Positions 44,675 to 54,116 of a DNA stretch of 64,000 bases are shown here, piece after piece; the stretch's first letter is position 1, and each line of letters opens with the position of its first letter. The notes under the pieces were generated by a model that was given only the letters and a program-made list of their open reading frames with translations, was not told where the DNA came from and ran no database searches. The translations under genes and the position numbers were made by a program. The DNA is taken from contig CAIZQU010000114.1 of the NCBI GenBank assembly GCA_903935205.1, forward strand, positions 1 through 64,000, given 5' to 3'. This stretch comes from an uncultured cyanobacterium. GTDB taxonomy: Bacteria > Cyanobacteriota > Cyanobacteriia > PCC-6307 > Cyanobiaceae.

Positions 44675-46138
44675 TCAAATCTTGTTTGAAATATTGCGAG
44701 ACCCTGCCCGCCGCAGGTCCTGGCCGCCATAGGCCTTGGCCATGGCCTGCCGGAAGCACGCAACCGCCGGTTCCTGCTGATAGGGCCAGAGCAGGGCTCC
44801 ATGCCAGAGGATCGGCGCCATGCAACAACGCTCCCGCACGGCTGTGGTGAGCCATTCGGTGGCCAGCCCCCTCTCCCCGAGGGCCAGGGCCAGGAGGCCC
44901 CAGAGGCTCGGGGCTCCCGCGGGCGTCGCCTCCTGCCGACTGGCCTGGTGGTGCACCCTCCGATCCAGCAGGGCGGCGGCCAGGGGCCTCTGGGGACCGC
45001 GGGCCAGGCTGAAGGCCGCCAGGGCATGGAGGCTCGAAAGGCTGTCCTGTTGGAGGATGCCCACCTGCTCCACCAGGGCGGCAGCCTGCTGATGGTTCCC
45101 TTGGAGGGCGGACACCAGCGCCAGCTCCAGCGGCGGCCTGATCTGGGCCCCGCGCAGGGCCACCTGGCGTCGCAGCGCGTCCTCCGCCTCGGGCCATTCG
45201 GCCAGCTGAACGTGGGCAAAGGCCTTCAGGCCCCAACCCTGGGGCAGATCGCTCTGCAACCTTTCGGCCAACAAGGTCAACGCGGCCCTGAACTGGCCGC
45301 TGTAGATCAGGTGGCGAACCCAGCCGAGCAGGGGACGGTCGAGGCTCAGGCGCTGGGGCAGCCAGCTGGCATAGAGGTGATCGCTGCGTTCCGGCTGCCA
45401 GAAGAGGGCCGTCAGTGTTTCGGCATGGATGGCGTCGATGGCATGGGGGTCGACGGCGAGGGAGCGGGCCTGCTGGATCAGCAGCTGCATCTCCAGCCCT
45501 GTGTGCCGGGAGCAGGCCATGCCCCAGCCGGCCTGGAGCAGCAGGCTGTGGCAGAGGTCCACCAGGGCCTCGGTGTGCCGGGGATCCAGGGCCAGGCAGT
45601 CCTTCAGAAGCCGGATCACCTCGGGGAGTTGCCCAGGATCGCCGGAGCGCCAGCGGGCCCAGGCCTCCCGGTGCAGCATGTTGGGGGAGACCGCAGCGGT
45701 TGGCGGGCTAGTCCGGAGGCTGGTGGGCGGAGTGTGCGGCCGGCTGGTGGGCGGGCTGGTGGGCGGGCTGGCAGGCGGGCTGATCCCGTCGGGAGCGGCA
45801 CCGCTCGGTCCCGGGAGCGAGCGGGTCAGCGGCGTGAGTGGGCCGGTATAGGCATAGCCTTTGCCGTAGACCGTCTGGATGACCTGCCCGCCCAGGGGCC
45901 CCCGATCCAGCACCCGGCGCAGGCCATGGATCACCTGCGCCAGGGCACCGGGATCCTGGGGTGGGGCATCAGGCCAGAGGGCCGTGGTCAGGTACTCGCG
46001 GGAGACCATGCCACCGGCTTGCACCAGCAGCAGCAGAGCCTGGCGTTGCAAGGGCTTGAGCTGCAGGGGGCGTCCCTCGAGTTCCAGGATCCCTTGGTGA
46101 TCGAGCCGGTAGGGTCCCAGCCTCCAGCCACGCAGCAT
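44675..46138 (-). CDS. Winged-helix (OmpR/CadC-type) transcriptional regulator with helical-repeat C-terminus
   Basis: 487 residues from the ATG at 46138; an upstream frame extension from 46246 encodes a Cys/Ser-rich tail and lacks domain support. Residues 1-100 are a Trans_reg_C winged helix (LKPLQRQALLLLVQAGGMVS; ALAQVIHGLRRVLD; IQTVYGKGYAY). A linker rich in Pro, Thr and Ser (PPTSPPTS and similar) runs from about 108 to 140. The remainder is alpha-helical TPR-like sequence with no receiver domain or membrane helix, comparable to HilA- or SARP-type regulators. It lies directly upstream of, and on the same strand as, the giant surface gene, so it is a good candidate for its activator. What it senses is unknown. 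Confidence 0.8.
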   Translation of the reverse strand: MLRGWRLGPYRLDHQGILELEGRPLQLKPLQRQALLLLVQAGGMVSREYLTTALWPDAPPQDPGALAQVIHGLRRVLDRGPLGGQVIQTVYGKGYAYTGPLTPLTRSLPGPSGAAPDGISPPASPPTSPPTSRPHTPPTSLRTSPPTAAVSPNMLHREAWARWRSGDPGQLPEVIRLLKDCLALDPRHTEALVDLCHSLLLQAGWGMACSRHTGLEMQLLIQQARSLAVDPHAIDAIHAETLTALFWQPERSDHLYASWLPQRLSLDRPLLGWVRHLIYSGQFRAALTLLAERLQSDLPQGWGLKAFAHVQLAEWPEAEDALRRQVALRGAQIRPPLELALVSALQGNHQQAAALVEQVGILQQDSLSSLHALAAFSLARGPQRPLAAALLDRRVHHQASRQEATPAGAPSLWGLLALALGERGLATEWLTTAVRERCCMAPILWHGALLWPYQQEPAVACFRQAMAKAYGGQDLRRAGSRNISNKI

Positions 46139-46571
46139 CGCCAATGGCTCGGAAAAGGTTTGCAAATATATTGTAGGGCAACTCGAAGAAGCGCACTTTC
46201 CCTGGCCGCTAACGCTGCATCGCTCTGGCCAGACGATGACTCTCACTCATCGCAACCGGCGGCAATCAGAATTTTTCGGGGTATCCAGTAAGCCATAAGG
46301 GCCGATCCAGACCAGCAGGCTTGTTGATCTCACAACCGCGATCGAGCGGAGCCTGGTTGCGTCACTCGCTTGCAATGGCAGGGCCTGAATAGCAAGGCCA
46401 TCCAGCGCTGCGTCGATTGCAGGGCCTGGGTCTCGCCGCTGAAACCGCCCGGCTCGCGGCCCTCGGTCCGCAGCGGAGGGCACGCTTCGGCAGGAGTGGC
46501 CAGGCCGAGGGCAGCCGAGCGGGCCGATGTCTCCCTCTAGTGTCAATCCCAGAGACGGAGAACGGAGGGGG
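46139..46571. other. Divergent intergenic region
   Basis: Lies between the winged-helix gene and the NYN gene. It is AT-richer near the regulator end (46140-46350), where both promoters probably sit. No gene is supported. Confidence 0.5.
46170..46200 (-). promoter_or_regulatory. Candidate promoter of the winged-helix gene
   Basis: On the minus strand TACAAT (46175-46170) is a good -10 element in an AT-rich patch, placing a start about 25 bases before the ATG at 46138. No good -35 is seen at the usual distance, so the promoter may need an activator. Confidence 0.35.
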
Positions 46572-47126
46572 ATGCGCAGGGTTCTGGCGGTGGATGGCCA
46601 CAGCATGTTTTACGCCCAGCAGAAGGTGGGCTGGTTCTTCGACCCCAGGCGGCTGCTGGCCCTGGCGGCGGAGGGGGAGGGCGTGGAGCTGAGCAGTGCC
46701 TTCTGGTATGCGGGCCTGAAGGACCCGTCGGACCAGCGGCCGTTCCGCGATGCCCTGACGGGCCTGGGGTTCACGGTGCGCACCAAGCCGCTGCGGGAGC
46801 TGGCGCCGGGGGGCGGCGGCGGGGCGGAGGGGGAGCCGCAGCGGCATTACGTGCGGGCCAATCTTGATGTGGAGCTGGCGATCGACCTGCTGCTGGTGGC
46901 GGAGCGCTGCGAGGAGATCTGGCTGCTGAGCGGCAGCCGCGACCTGGAGCGGCTGGTGGAGGTGCTGCGGGCCAAGGGATTGCGGATCGTGCTGATCAGC
47001 ACGGAGGGAATGGTGGCGCGGGAGCTGCGCAATGCGGCCGATAGCTTCGTGGACCTTTCGGGGCTGCGGGGCCGGCTGGAGAAGGCCGATGCCCAGCAGC
47101 AGCCGGTGTTCCAGCGCCAGGGCTGA
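46572..47126 (+). CDS. NYN-domain (LabA/DUF88-like) putative nuclease
   Basis: 184 residues from the ATG at 46572, which has a purine-rich GGAGGGG just upstream; a start 15 codons earlier (46527) is possible but adds unconserved sequence. The fold is PIN-like: RVLAVDGHSMFYAQ supplies the first acidic residue, VELAIDLLL the second, and LSGSRDLERLVEVL the third, the usual NYN metal-binding set. Family members act on RNA or are regulatory, as LabA in cyanobacterial clock output. A Gly-rich insert (GGGGGAEGE) sits mid-protein. It precedes leuA by 116 bases on the same strand but probably has its own promoter. Confidence 0.82.
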   Translation: MRRVLAVDGHSMFYAQQKVGWFFDPRRLLALAAEGEGVELSSAFWYAGLKDPSDQRPFRDALTGLGFTVRTKPLRELAPGGGGGAEGEPQRHYVRANLDVELAIDLLLVAERCEEIWLLSGSRDLERLVEVLRAKGLRIVLISTEGMVARELRNAADSFVDLSGLRGRLEKADAQQQPVFQRQG

Positions 47127-47186
47127 GGGGGCCAGCCGCCGAGCCGGCAAGGGGAGACCCCCTGGACCAACCCCGGCCCCGCCCCC

Positions 47187-47220
47187 TAGAATGGGGCTAA
47201 CTCATAGTCATTCCGAGTTA
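47187..47220 (+). promoter_or_regulatory. Candidate leuA promoter with overlapping inverted repeat
   Basis: TAGAAT (47187-47192) matches a -10 element in five of six positions. Immediately downstream, TAACTC (47198-47203) and GAGTTA (47215-47220) form an inverted repeat where transcription would begin, a plausible repressor site. No clear -35. Confidence 0.35.
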
Positions 47221-47242
47221 ACCACCCTTATCTCTGCCTGCC

Positions 47243-48868
47243 ATGGCGCGCGATCCCGGTCGGGTTCTGATCTTCGATACCACCCTGCGCGATGGCGAGC
47301 AGTCGCCCGGCGCCAGCCTCAACCTGGATGAGAAGCTGGCGATCGCCCAGCAGCTGGCCCGGCTGGGGGTCGACATCATCGAGGCCGGCTTCCCCTTCGC
47401 CAGCAGCGGCGATTTCCAGGCGGTGCAGCGGATCGCCGCGGCGGTGGGCCAGGAGGATGGTCCGGTGATCTGCGGCCTGGCCCGCGCTGCCGCCAGCGAC
47501 ATCAAGGCCTGCGCCGAGGCGGTGGCGCCGGCGGCGCGGCGCCGGATCCACACCTTCATCGCCACCAGCGACATCCATCTGGAGCACAAGCTGCGCAAGA
47601 CGCGGGCGGAGGTGCTGCAGATCACCGCCGAGATGGTGGCCTATGCCCGCTCCCTGGTCGAAGACGTGGAGTTCTCCTGCGAGGACGCGGGCCGCAGCGA
47701 TCCGGAATTCATGCATCAGGTGATCGAGGCGGCGATCGCTGCGGGGGCCACCACGATCAACATCCCGGACACGGTGGGCTATGCCACGCCGGCCGAATTC
47801 GGCGCGCTGATCGCCGGCATCAACCGGTCCGTTCCCAACATCGACCAGGCGGTGCTCTCGGTGCATGGCCACAACGACCTCGGCCTGGCGGTGGCCAACT
47901 TCCTGGAGGCCGTGAAGCATGGCGCCCGCCAGCTGGAGTGCACGATCAATGGCATCGGCGAGCGGGCCGGCAATGCCTCGCTGGAGGAGCTGGTGATGGC
48001 GCTGCATGTGCGGCGCAGCTATTTCAACCCCTTCCTCGGCCGCGATCCGGCCAGCAGCGAGCCGCTGACCCGTGTGCGCACCGAGGAGATCACCAAGACC
48101 TCCAGGCTGGTGAGCAATCTCACCGGCATGGCGGTGCAACCCAACAAGGCGATTGTCGGCGCCAATGCCTTCGCCCATGAGAGCGGCATCCACCAGGATG
48201 GCGTGCTCAAGAATCGACTCACCTACGAGATCATCGATGCCCGCACGGTGGGCCTGAGCGATAACCGGATTTCCCTGGGCAAGCTCTCGGGTCGTAGCGC
48301 CTTCCGGGCACGGTTGGAGGAACTGGGCTACAAGCTCGAAGGCGAAGATCTCAACGATGCCTTCCTGCGCTTCAAGGAACTGGCCGATCGCAAGCGTGAG
48401 ATCGCCGACCGCGACCTGGAGGCGATCGTCAGCGAACAGGTGCAGCAGCAGGGTGATGGCCGCTTCCAGCTGCGTTCGGTGCAGGTGAGTTGTGGCACCG
48501 GCATGCGCCCCACCGCCACGGTCACCCTGGAGACGGCCGAGGGCGAGGAGCGCAGCGAGGCGGCGATCGGCACCGGCCCGGTCGATGCGGTCTGCCAGGC
48601 CCTGAACCGGCTGGCGGCGGTGCCCAATGAACTGGTGGAGTTCTCGGTCAAGAGCGTCACCGAGGGCATCGATGCCATGGGCGAGGTCACGATCCGCCTG
48701 CGTGCTGATGGTGTGCTCTATTCCGGCCATTCCGCCGACACCGACATCGTCGTCGCCGCCGCCCAGGCCTTCATCAACGCCCTCAACCGCCTCGTCGCCG
48801 GCGGCCAGCGCGCCCCCCTCCACCCCCAGAAGACACCGCTGCCGCAGGCGGAAACCCAGGCGGTCTGA
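47243..48868 (+). CDS. leuA: 2-isopropylmalate synthase
   Basis: 541 residues. Condenses acetyl-CoA with 2-oxoisovalerate, the committed step of leucine synthesis. The TIM-barrel start [16 protein letters not shown] and the metal-binding [10 protein letters not shown] are intact, as are HESGIHQDG and the C-terminal leucine-binding regulatory domain (about 390-520), so it should be feedback-sensitive. Length is normal for bacterial long-form enzymes. The ATG at 47243 begins the conserved N-terminus; no Shine-Dalgarno is evident. It converges with the CHAT operon. Confidence 0.97.
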   Translation: MARDPGRVLIFDTTLRDGEQSPGASLNLDEKLAIAQQLARLGVDIIEAGFPFASSGDFQAVQRIAAAVGQEDGPVICGLARAAASDIKACAEAVAPAARRRIHTFIATSDIHLEHKLRKTRAEVLQITAEMVAYARSLVEDVEFSCEDAGRSDPEFMHQVIEAAIAAGATTINIPDTVGYATPAEFGALIAGINRSVPNIDQAVLSVHGHNDLGLAVANFLEAVKHGARQLECTINGIGERAGNASLEELVMALHVRRSYFNPFLGRDPASSEPLTRVRTEEITKTSRLVSNLTGMAVQPNKAIVGANAFAHESGIHQDGVLKNRLTYEIIDARTVGLSDNRISLGKLSGRSAFRARLEELGYKLEGEDLNDAFLRFKELADRKREIADRDLEAIVSEQVQQQGDGRFQLRSVQVSCGTGMRPTATVTLETAEGEERSEAAIGTGPVDAVCQALNRLAAVPNELVEFSVKSVTEGIDAMGEVTIRLRADGVLYSGHSADTDIVVAAAQAFINALNRLVAGGQRAPLHPQKTPLPQAETQAV

Positions 48869-48920
48869 GGGGCGAGCGTGGAGCTGGGGGGGGAGCTGGC
48901 GCGGCCCCCCTCTGGGGCCC

Positions 48921-48948
48921 GCCCCGTGGGGCCTGCCCCGTGGGGCCT
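48921..48948. repeat. Perfect 14-bp tandem duplication with hairpin potential
   Basis: Two perfect copies of GCCCCGTGGGGCCT between the converging leuA and CHAT genes, with degenerate copies on both sides. Each unit can fold (CCCC-GT-GGGG), so it may act as a bidirectional transcription barrier. Confidence 0.6.
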
Positions 48949-48987
48949 GCCCTCTGGGACTTGCAGGCCAGGCTTCCTGCTCAAGGC

Positions 48988-51900
48988 TCAAAGCCCAGCG
49001 ATCGGCCCCGTTTCTCCGACCAACTGAAAGGCCGCCCAGTAGCGGTAGTCGGCCCAGGCGTTCTTTTTGGGCTTGGTGCGGAATTCCTCCTGCACAGCCA
49101 GGAGAGCCTCCATGCGGCCTTTTCCCTGCTTGAGCAGGGTGTAGTAGCGCTCCATGAAGAAGGCGGTGGCGTCATCATCCACCTTCCAGAGCGAGAGCAG
49201 GGTGCTGCGGGCACCGGCCACGCTGAGGGCCCGCTGCAGTCCAAACAATCCCTCCCCGCTCTGTTGGACCCCGGAGGCGGTGTCACAGGCGGAGAGCACC
49301 ACCAGCTCGGTGCCCCGGAGTTGCAGCTGGGCCGCTTCCTTGGCGGTGAGATAGCCGTCATCGGCGCTGTCCTGGCTGGCCCGGGTGGCCTGGCTGGCCT
49401 GGCTGGCGGAGGGGGCTGGGGCGAGATCCGGCCGCAGGCTGCGATTGGCGCCGGCCAGCACGATGCCGCTGTTGAGCATGGCGTCTTCCCGGCGGGCGGG
49501 CAGGCCCGCAAAGGCGCTGCGCAGGCCACCCGCTGGCGGTGGCGGGGCGACTGTCGGTGGTGTGTCGGAGGCGCTGGCGTAGTAGCCGTGGCTGGCGACA
49601 TGGACCAGAGCGGGGTTCCTGGCGTTGCTGAGAACGGCCGTGGTGGCCCTTGAACGCTGATAGAGATCGGCCCGCAAGAGCTGGCTGATCGCTTGCCCTT
49701 CTCGGGCGGTGCCAGGGAGACGACGCCACCCGAAGCCGCTGGCGGGCTCCGGACCGAAATCCGGATCGGCCAGCACCAGCGGCCGACTGCGGGCGCCGGC
49801 ATTTGCGGTGCTTTGGGGCAATAGGCTGCGGCCACTGCTGACCAGCCGCAGGGCCACGGTGTCCGTGAGGCGGCGTTGCGGATCCTGGGGGGCGGGCAGG
49901 GCGGCATAGGGAATGCGGCTCAGTTCGCCATCGGGGGCCAGGATCCACTGCCTGGCACCGGCCAGGAGCTGCCGCAGGGCGGGGGGAAACACCTTCTCAT
50001 TCACCTGCCGCCAGAGGGCTGTGGGATCGCTGCTGCTGGCCGCAGATTCCTTCCGGGCTTGAGCGATGAGGGGATCGAGGGCGGCGGCGGGGCCCAGATC
50101 CACCGCTCGGGTGGTGCCCGCTGGATTGAGCACCAGGGCGAGGTAGCGCGGGGCACCCCACCGCTGGCCTTCCTTTTGCCGCCCATCGAATGGCTGGTAC
50201 CGCTGGAATTCCACCAGCACAGCGTCTGCCGGCAGCAACCTGGCCACCTGGGCTGGTTCCACCAGTTGCGGTTTCAAGGAGGGAAGCAGGCGATAGAAGT
50301 TTCTTTCCAGCTCTTCTCGGCGATTGCTGAGCTCCTGCCTCTGGGGCGCGGGGATGGTGACATCCGCGAGCCTGGTGGTGAGAGCGGCGAGCTGCTGGGC
50401 TAGGTCCTGGGGGGCGCCGGGGGCCCGCGCGAGCTGGGCCTGGCGTTGTTCGATCTCCAGCAGCAGGCCGTAGCGGTTGAGGCGGGAGAAAAGGGCGAGT
50501 TCGGCGGCGCTGCCGGATCGCTCCGCGCTGGAGAATGGAGCTTGCCAGCTGGAATCAAGAGCATAGATCTGTGCAATGCGTGCGGCTTGGGGCAGTAGCG
50601 GCAGCTGTCCCTGAAGAAAGAGGCTCTGGATGCCGATGCCACGGCGCAGCAGGGGCTCGGCCTCCCCGTAGCGGCCCTGGTTGTCATACAGCCCTGCCAG
50701 ATTGTTGAGGCTGGTGGCGGTATCGGGATGATCGTGCCCCAGCGCCTTCTCCCTGATCGCCAGGGCACGGAGATAGATAGTTTCGACCTTAGCGTAGACA
50801 CCCTGATTATAGTACAGCAGTGCGAGGTTGTTGAGGCTCTGAGCGATATCGGGGTGATCGGACCCGAGCGCCTTCTCCCCGATCGCTAGAGCGCGAAGAT
50901 AGAGAGACTCGGCCTTGGCGTAGGCGCCCTGGTTGCCATACAGCATCGCGAGGTTGTTGAAGCTGTGGGCGGTATTGGGGTGATCGGGCCCCAGCGCCTT
51001 CTCGGTGATCTTCAGGGCGCGAAGGAAGAGGGGCTCGGCCTTGGCGTAGGCACCCTCATTATAGTACAGCAGTGCGAGGTTGTTGAGGCTGGCTGCGATA
51101 TCGGGGTGATCGGGACCCAGCGTCTTTTCCCAGATCGCCAGCGCACTAAGATAGATGATCTCGGCCTTGGCGTACGCGCCCTGGCTGTCATACAGCCCCG
51201 CGAGGTTATTGAGGCTGCTGGCGGTATCGGGGTGATCGTGCCCCAGCGCCTTCTCCCTGATCGCCAGTGCGCGAAGGTAGAGGAGCTCGGCCTTGGCGTA
51301 GGCGCCCTGGTTGTGGTAAAGCCCCGCGAGGCTGTTGAGGCTCTGAGCGATATCGGGGTGATCGGACCCGAGCGCCTTCTCCCTGATCGCCAGTGCGCGA
51401 AGGTAGAGGAGCTCGGCCTTGGCGTAGGCGCCCTGGTTGTGGTAAAACCCCGCGAGGTTATTGAGGCTCTGAGCGATATCGGGGTGATCGGACCCGAGCG
51501 CCTTCTCCCTGATCGCTAGGGCGCGAAGGTGGAAGGGCTCAGCCTTGGCGTAGGTGCCCTGGCTGTCATACAGCACCGCGAGGTTGTTGAAGCTGCTGGC
51601 GGTATTGGGGTGATCGGGCCCCAGCGCCTTCTCGGTGATCTTCAGGGTGCGAAGGAAGAGGGGCTCGGCCTTGGCGTAGGCACCGTGGCTATAGTACAGC
51701 ACAGCGAGGTTATTGATGCTAGTAGCGGTATCGGGGTGCTCGGGCCCGAGCGCCTTCTCATTGATCTTCAGGGAGCGAAGAAAGAGGGGCTCAGCCTTGG
51801 CGTAGGCGCCCTGGCTTTTATATAGTCCCGCGAGGTTATTGAGGCTGTTAGCCGTATCGGGATGATCGGGCCCCAGCGCCTTCTCATTGATCGCCAGGGC

Positions 51901-52542
51901 TCGAAGATAAAGGGGCTCGGCCTTTGCAGAGTCGCCCTGGTTATCATATAGGAATGCAAGGTTATTGATGATGTTGGCGGTATCAGGGTGATCGGGTCCC
52001 AGCGCCTTCTCATTGATCACCAGAGCGCGAAGGTAGAGGGGCTCGGCGTTGGCGTAGGCGCCCTGGCTTTCGTACAGCGTTGCGAGGTTGTTGAGGCTGT
52101 TGGCGGTATCGGGGTGCTCGAGCCCCAGCGCCATCTCCCTGATCGCCAAGGCGCGAAGATGGAGAGACTCGGCTTTGGCGTAGACACCATGACTCTTGTA
52201 CAGCTCTGCCAGGTTGTTGAGGCTTGCGGCGATAGAGGGATGATTGGGCCCGTAGTTTCTCTCCATCCAGGCCAGCTCCTGCTCCTGCAGAGGAATTGCC
52301 GCTTGAAATCTTCCTTGCTGATAGAGCGTCATGACCTGCTCCCGCCACGCCCTCATCTCCGCCGGCACCTCCCCAGCCCCCTCCCTCGCCTGCGCCACCA
52401 GCCCCGCATCAGCTGTCGCCATCCCCCCAGCCTTTACCTGCGGCACAAGCCACAGCAGCAGCCCCGAAACGACCAGCAGAGCAGATCCCAATCGTCTAAG
52501 CGGATGACGAGAGCCGATGGAAAATAGAACAGAGTTAGTCAT
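48988..52542 (-). CDS. Exported CHAT-domain protein with 13 TPR repeats
   Basis: 1,184 residues. A signal peptide is likely (LGSALLVVSGLLLWLVPQVKA). Thirteen 42-residue kinesin-light-chain-type TPRs run from about 90 to 630, each with NNLA-x-LY, YAKAE and ALG-x-HPDTA; the DNA copies are nearly identical, so copy number may vary. The C-terminal CHAT domain (about 800-1180) is a caspase-like fold with an apparently intact dyad: His near 984 (HVASHGYY) and Cys near 1086 (LSACDTASG). CHAT proteins are separase/caspase relatives, often proteases in conflict or developmental systems; exported versions are common in cyanobacteria but their substrates are unknown. Its start overlaps the upstream gene by 8 bases, so the three genes form one operon. 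Confidence 0.92.
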   Translation of the reverse strand: MTNSVLFSIGSRHPLRRLGSALLVVSGLLLWLVPQVKAGGMATADAGLVAQAREGAGEVPAEMRAWREQVMTLYQQGRFQAAIPLQEQELAWMERNYGPNHPSIAASLNNLAELYKSHGVYAKAESLHLRALAIREMALGLEHPDTANSLNNLATLYESQGAYANAEPLYLRALVINEKALGPDHPDTANIINNLAFLYDNQGDSAKAEPLYLRALAINEKALGPDHPDTANSLNNLAGLYKSQGAYAKAEPLFLRSLKINEKALGPEHPDTATSINNLAVLYYSHGAYAKAEPLFLRTLKITEKALGPDHPNTASSFNNLAVLYDSQGTYAKAEPFHLRALAIREKALGSDHPDIAQSLNNLAGFYHNQGAYAKAELLYLRALAIREKALGSDHPDIAQSLNSLAGLYHNQGAYAKAELLYLRALAIREKALGHDHPDTASSLNNLAGLYDSQGAYAKAEIIYLSALAIWEKTLGPDHPDIAASLNNLALLYYNEGAYAKAEPLFLRALKITEKALGPDHPNTAHSFNNLAMLYGNQGAYAKAESLYLRALAIGEKALGSDHPDIAQSLNNLALLYYNQGVYAKVETIYLRALAIREKALGHDHPDTATSLNNLAGLYDNQGRYGEAEPLLRRGIGIQSLFLQGQLPLLPQAARIAQIYALDSSWQAPFSSAERSGSAAELALFSRLNRYGLLLEIEQRQAQLARAPGAPQDLAQQLAALTTRLADVTIPAPQRQELSNRREELERNFYRLLPSLKPQLVEPAQVARLLPADAVLVEFQRYQPFDGRQKEGQRWGAPRYLALVLNPAGTTRAVDLGPAAALDPLIAQARKESAASSSDPTALWRQVNEKVFPPALRQLLAGARQWILAPDGELSRIPYAALPAPQDPQRRLTDTVALRLVSSGRSLLPQSTANAGARSRPLVLADPDFGPEPASGFGWRRLPGTAREGQAISQLLRADLYQRSRATTAVLSNARNPALVHVASHGYYASASDTPPTVAPPPPAGGLRSAFAGLPARREDAMLNSGIVLAGANRSLRPDLAPAPSASQASQATRASQDSADDGYLTAKEAAQLQLRGTELVVLSACDTASGVQQSGEGLFGLQRALSVAGARSTLLSLWKVDDDATAFFMERYYTLLKQGKGRMEALLAVQEEFRTKPKKNAWADYRYWAAFQLVGETGPIAGL

Positions 52543-53344
52543 TGAAAAACCAGGTTCGCTGAAAAATCAAGGAGCGTGGGTCGAATCGCTGAATCTCTTT
52601 CTCTATGATCTCACCAGCCTCCTCGTGGCATTGAACGCTTTTACCCGAGCCTTTACACAGCACCGGATAAATCTCTCCGCTCTTTTCACTGTAAGCCCAC
52701 CCCAGCCTCCTGCCAGCAAAAAGCCCATTTGTACCCGAGGCGCCCGGCGGCTTGCGGGTGAGGGCCGGCACCAGCCATTGCAGCGCCAGCAGCGTGCCGC
52801 TTCTCGGCAGGGGGATGGAAAGATCCCGACTCACGGTTTCACCGGGAAGGATCTGATCATCGCTGCTGAACAGGCGCCCCGTCGCCACCACGCCGGTGCT
52901 GACCAACGTCTGCCCCCGTTCGGCCTGGACTGCGGGGACCTCGCGCAATACCGCATTCGCCTCCGATTCAAACGACTGGCCCGCCCCTGTCTCCATCCGC
53001 TGCATCCCCGTAGCCCACCAGACGCTGGGCAGCAGGTAAAGAGTCCGCGTGCTGGGGTTGGTGGCAATCACCCGCAAGCGCAACCGCGAGGGGCTCGTGT
53101 TTCCGGCTCCTGGCTTGGTCTCAAATACCGCCTGACGCGGTTTGACCTCGATCACCAGCGTCGCTGGCGCCCAGCTCGGCACCAGGATTTCCTTCCAGAG
53201 GAAGGTGTACCCACCCCAGAGCGCGGCCAGCACCACCGCCACGGTTTTGGTCCACTCATGCACGTCTCCCGTCGCCAGCCAGGACGGCAGGCGGAACTGT
53301 CGGAGGAGGGATCGGCGCGGCGGCTCAGGGGGTGGATCGCACAC
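52535..53344 (-). CDS. Single-pass membrane protein in the CHAT operon
   Basis: I place the start at the GTG at 53344 (about 269 residues), because the longer frame from 53518 lies inside the upstream gene and is basic and unconserved in appearance; a GTG at 53263 is an alternative. One membrane helix follows the cytoplasmic N-terminus (TKTVAVVLAALWGGYTFLW). The outside part is beta-rich (LVIEVKPRQAVFETK; LRLRVIATNPSTRTLYLLPS; VSTGVVATGRLFSSDDQILP), reminiscent of an immunoglobulin-like domain. No named family recognised. It may tether or present something to the exported CHAT protein. It overlaps both neighbours (20 and 8 bases). Confidence 0.75.
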   Translation of the reverse strand: MCDPPPEPPRRSLLRQFRLPSWLATGDVHEWTKTVAVVLAALWGGYTFLWKEILVPSWAPATLVIEVKPRQAVFETKPGAGNTSPSRLRLRVIATNPSTRTLYLLPSVWWATGMQRMETGAGQSFESEANAVLREVPAVQAERGQTLVSTGVVATGRLFSSDDQILPGETVSRDLSIPLPRSGTLLALQWLVPALTRKPPGASGTNGLFAGRRLGWAYSEKSGEIYPVLCKGSGKSVQCHEEAGEIIEKEIQRFDPRSLIFQRTWFFND

Positions 53345-54116
53345 GGGCTGGCGGTAGATGACGGGGACGGGGACAGCCCAGTGGTGGCTTGGGCAGGCAC
53401 AGCGCTTTGAGCACCTTCTGGATCGACCCTCCACCGGTGGAGCGATCGAGATCCGCCAGGGCCTGCAACCACTTGGGATCCGGCACCACCCCGGCAGCCA
53501 GGTTGGCGACGGCCGCATCGTCGCAATCGCTGGCCGTACCGCCCAGGCCCGTCAAGAGGGCATAGGAGCGCTGGGCCGCTGTGCCCTGCTGCCCATTGAG
53601 CCGGGCCGGGAACGCGGTGAAGGCAGCAGAAAGCGCACTCCCATCGGCCGGCGGCTGCAGACCTGGAGCCTGCCCCAGCAAGGTGCCACCGAAACAGAAG
53701 GCCTGCAGGTTGGCAGCCACGCTTCCCACCGGGCCGCCGGATGGGGGAGAAGCAGCGGTGAGGGCCTGGCCAAGGGCTGTCGCCAGCCAAACGCCCGCAT
53801 CCCAACGGCCGGCCTGCCTTGCCAGGGCCTCCAGCCGCGGGCGATCGAGCAGGATCCGCTCTTCCTCCGGGCAGTAGAGGGCGAGGGCTTGCGGTGCCGC
53901 CAGCCAGGCCCGGGGGCAGTCCCGCTGGAGCTGGCCGGCCGCCGCGGCGGTGATCGATGGGAAGGCGAGAGCGCTGGTGCGGGGATCTGCCTTCCAGGCC
54001 TGCTCCAAAGCGCTCACCACTTGCTCAATCCCCGCAGGCAGATCCGCGGCCAGCGCGGATTGACCCGACACCAGCGAGGTGCAACAGAACAGTGCCAGGG
54101 GGCGAGCGCGATGCAT
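53325..54116 (-). CDS. Exported hypothetical protein, first gene of the CHAT operon
   Basis: 263 residues from the ATG at 54116, chosen because it begins a clean signal peptide (RPLALFCCTSLVSGQSALA, then ADLPAG); a GTG at 54167 would add 17 residues. The mature protein is Ala/Leu-rich and helical with several cysteines (RDCPRAW, ALYCPEEE, QAFCFGG, SDCDDAA, KALCLPK). Segments YCPEEERILLD and WLATALGQAL recall the HEXXH-lacking shape of neutral zinc metallopeptidase-like proteins, but no catalytic motif is visible, so I assign no activity. It is co-transcribed with the membrane protein and CHAT-TPR gene. Confidence 0.75.
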   Translation of the reverse strand: MHRARPLALFCCTSLVSGQSALAADLPAGIEQVVSALEQAWKADPRTSALAFPSITAAAAGQLQRDCPRAWLAAPQALALYCPEEERILLDRPRLEALARQAGRWDAGVWLATALGQALTAASPPSGGPVGSVAANLQAFCFGGTLLGQAPGLQPPADGSALSAAFTAFPARLNGQQGTAAQRSYALLTGLGGTASDCDDAAVANLAAGVVPDPKWLQALADLDRSTGGGSIQKVLKALCLPKPPLGCPRPRHLPPARVRSTP

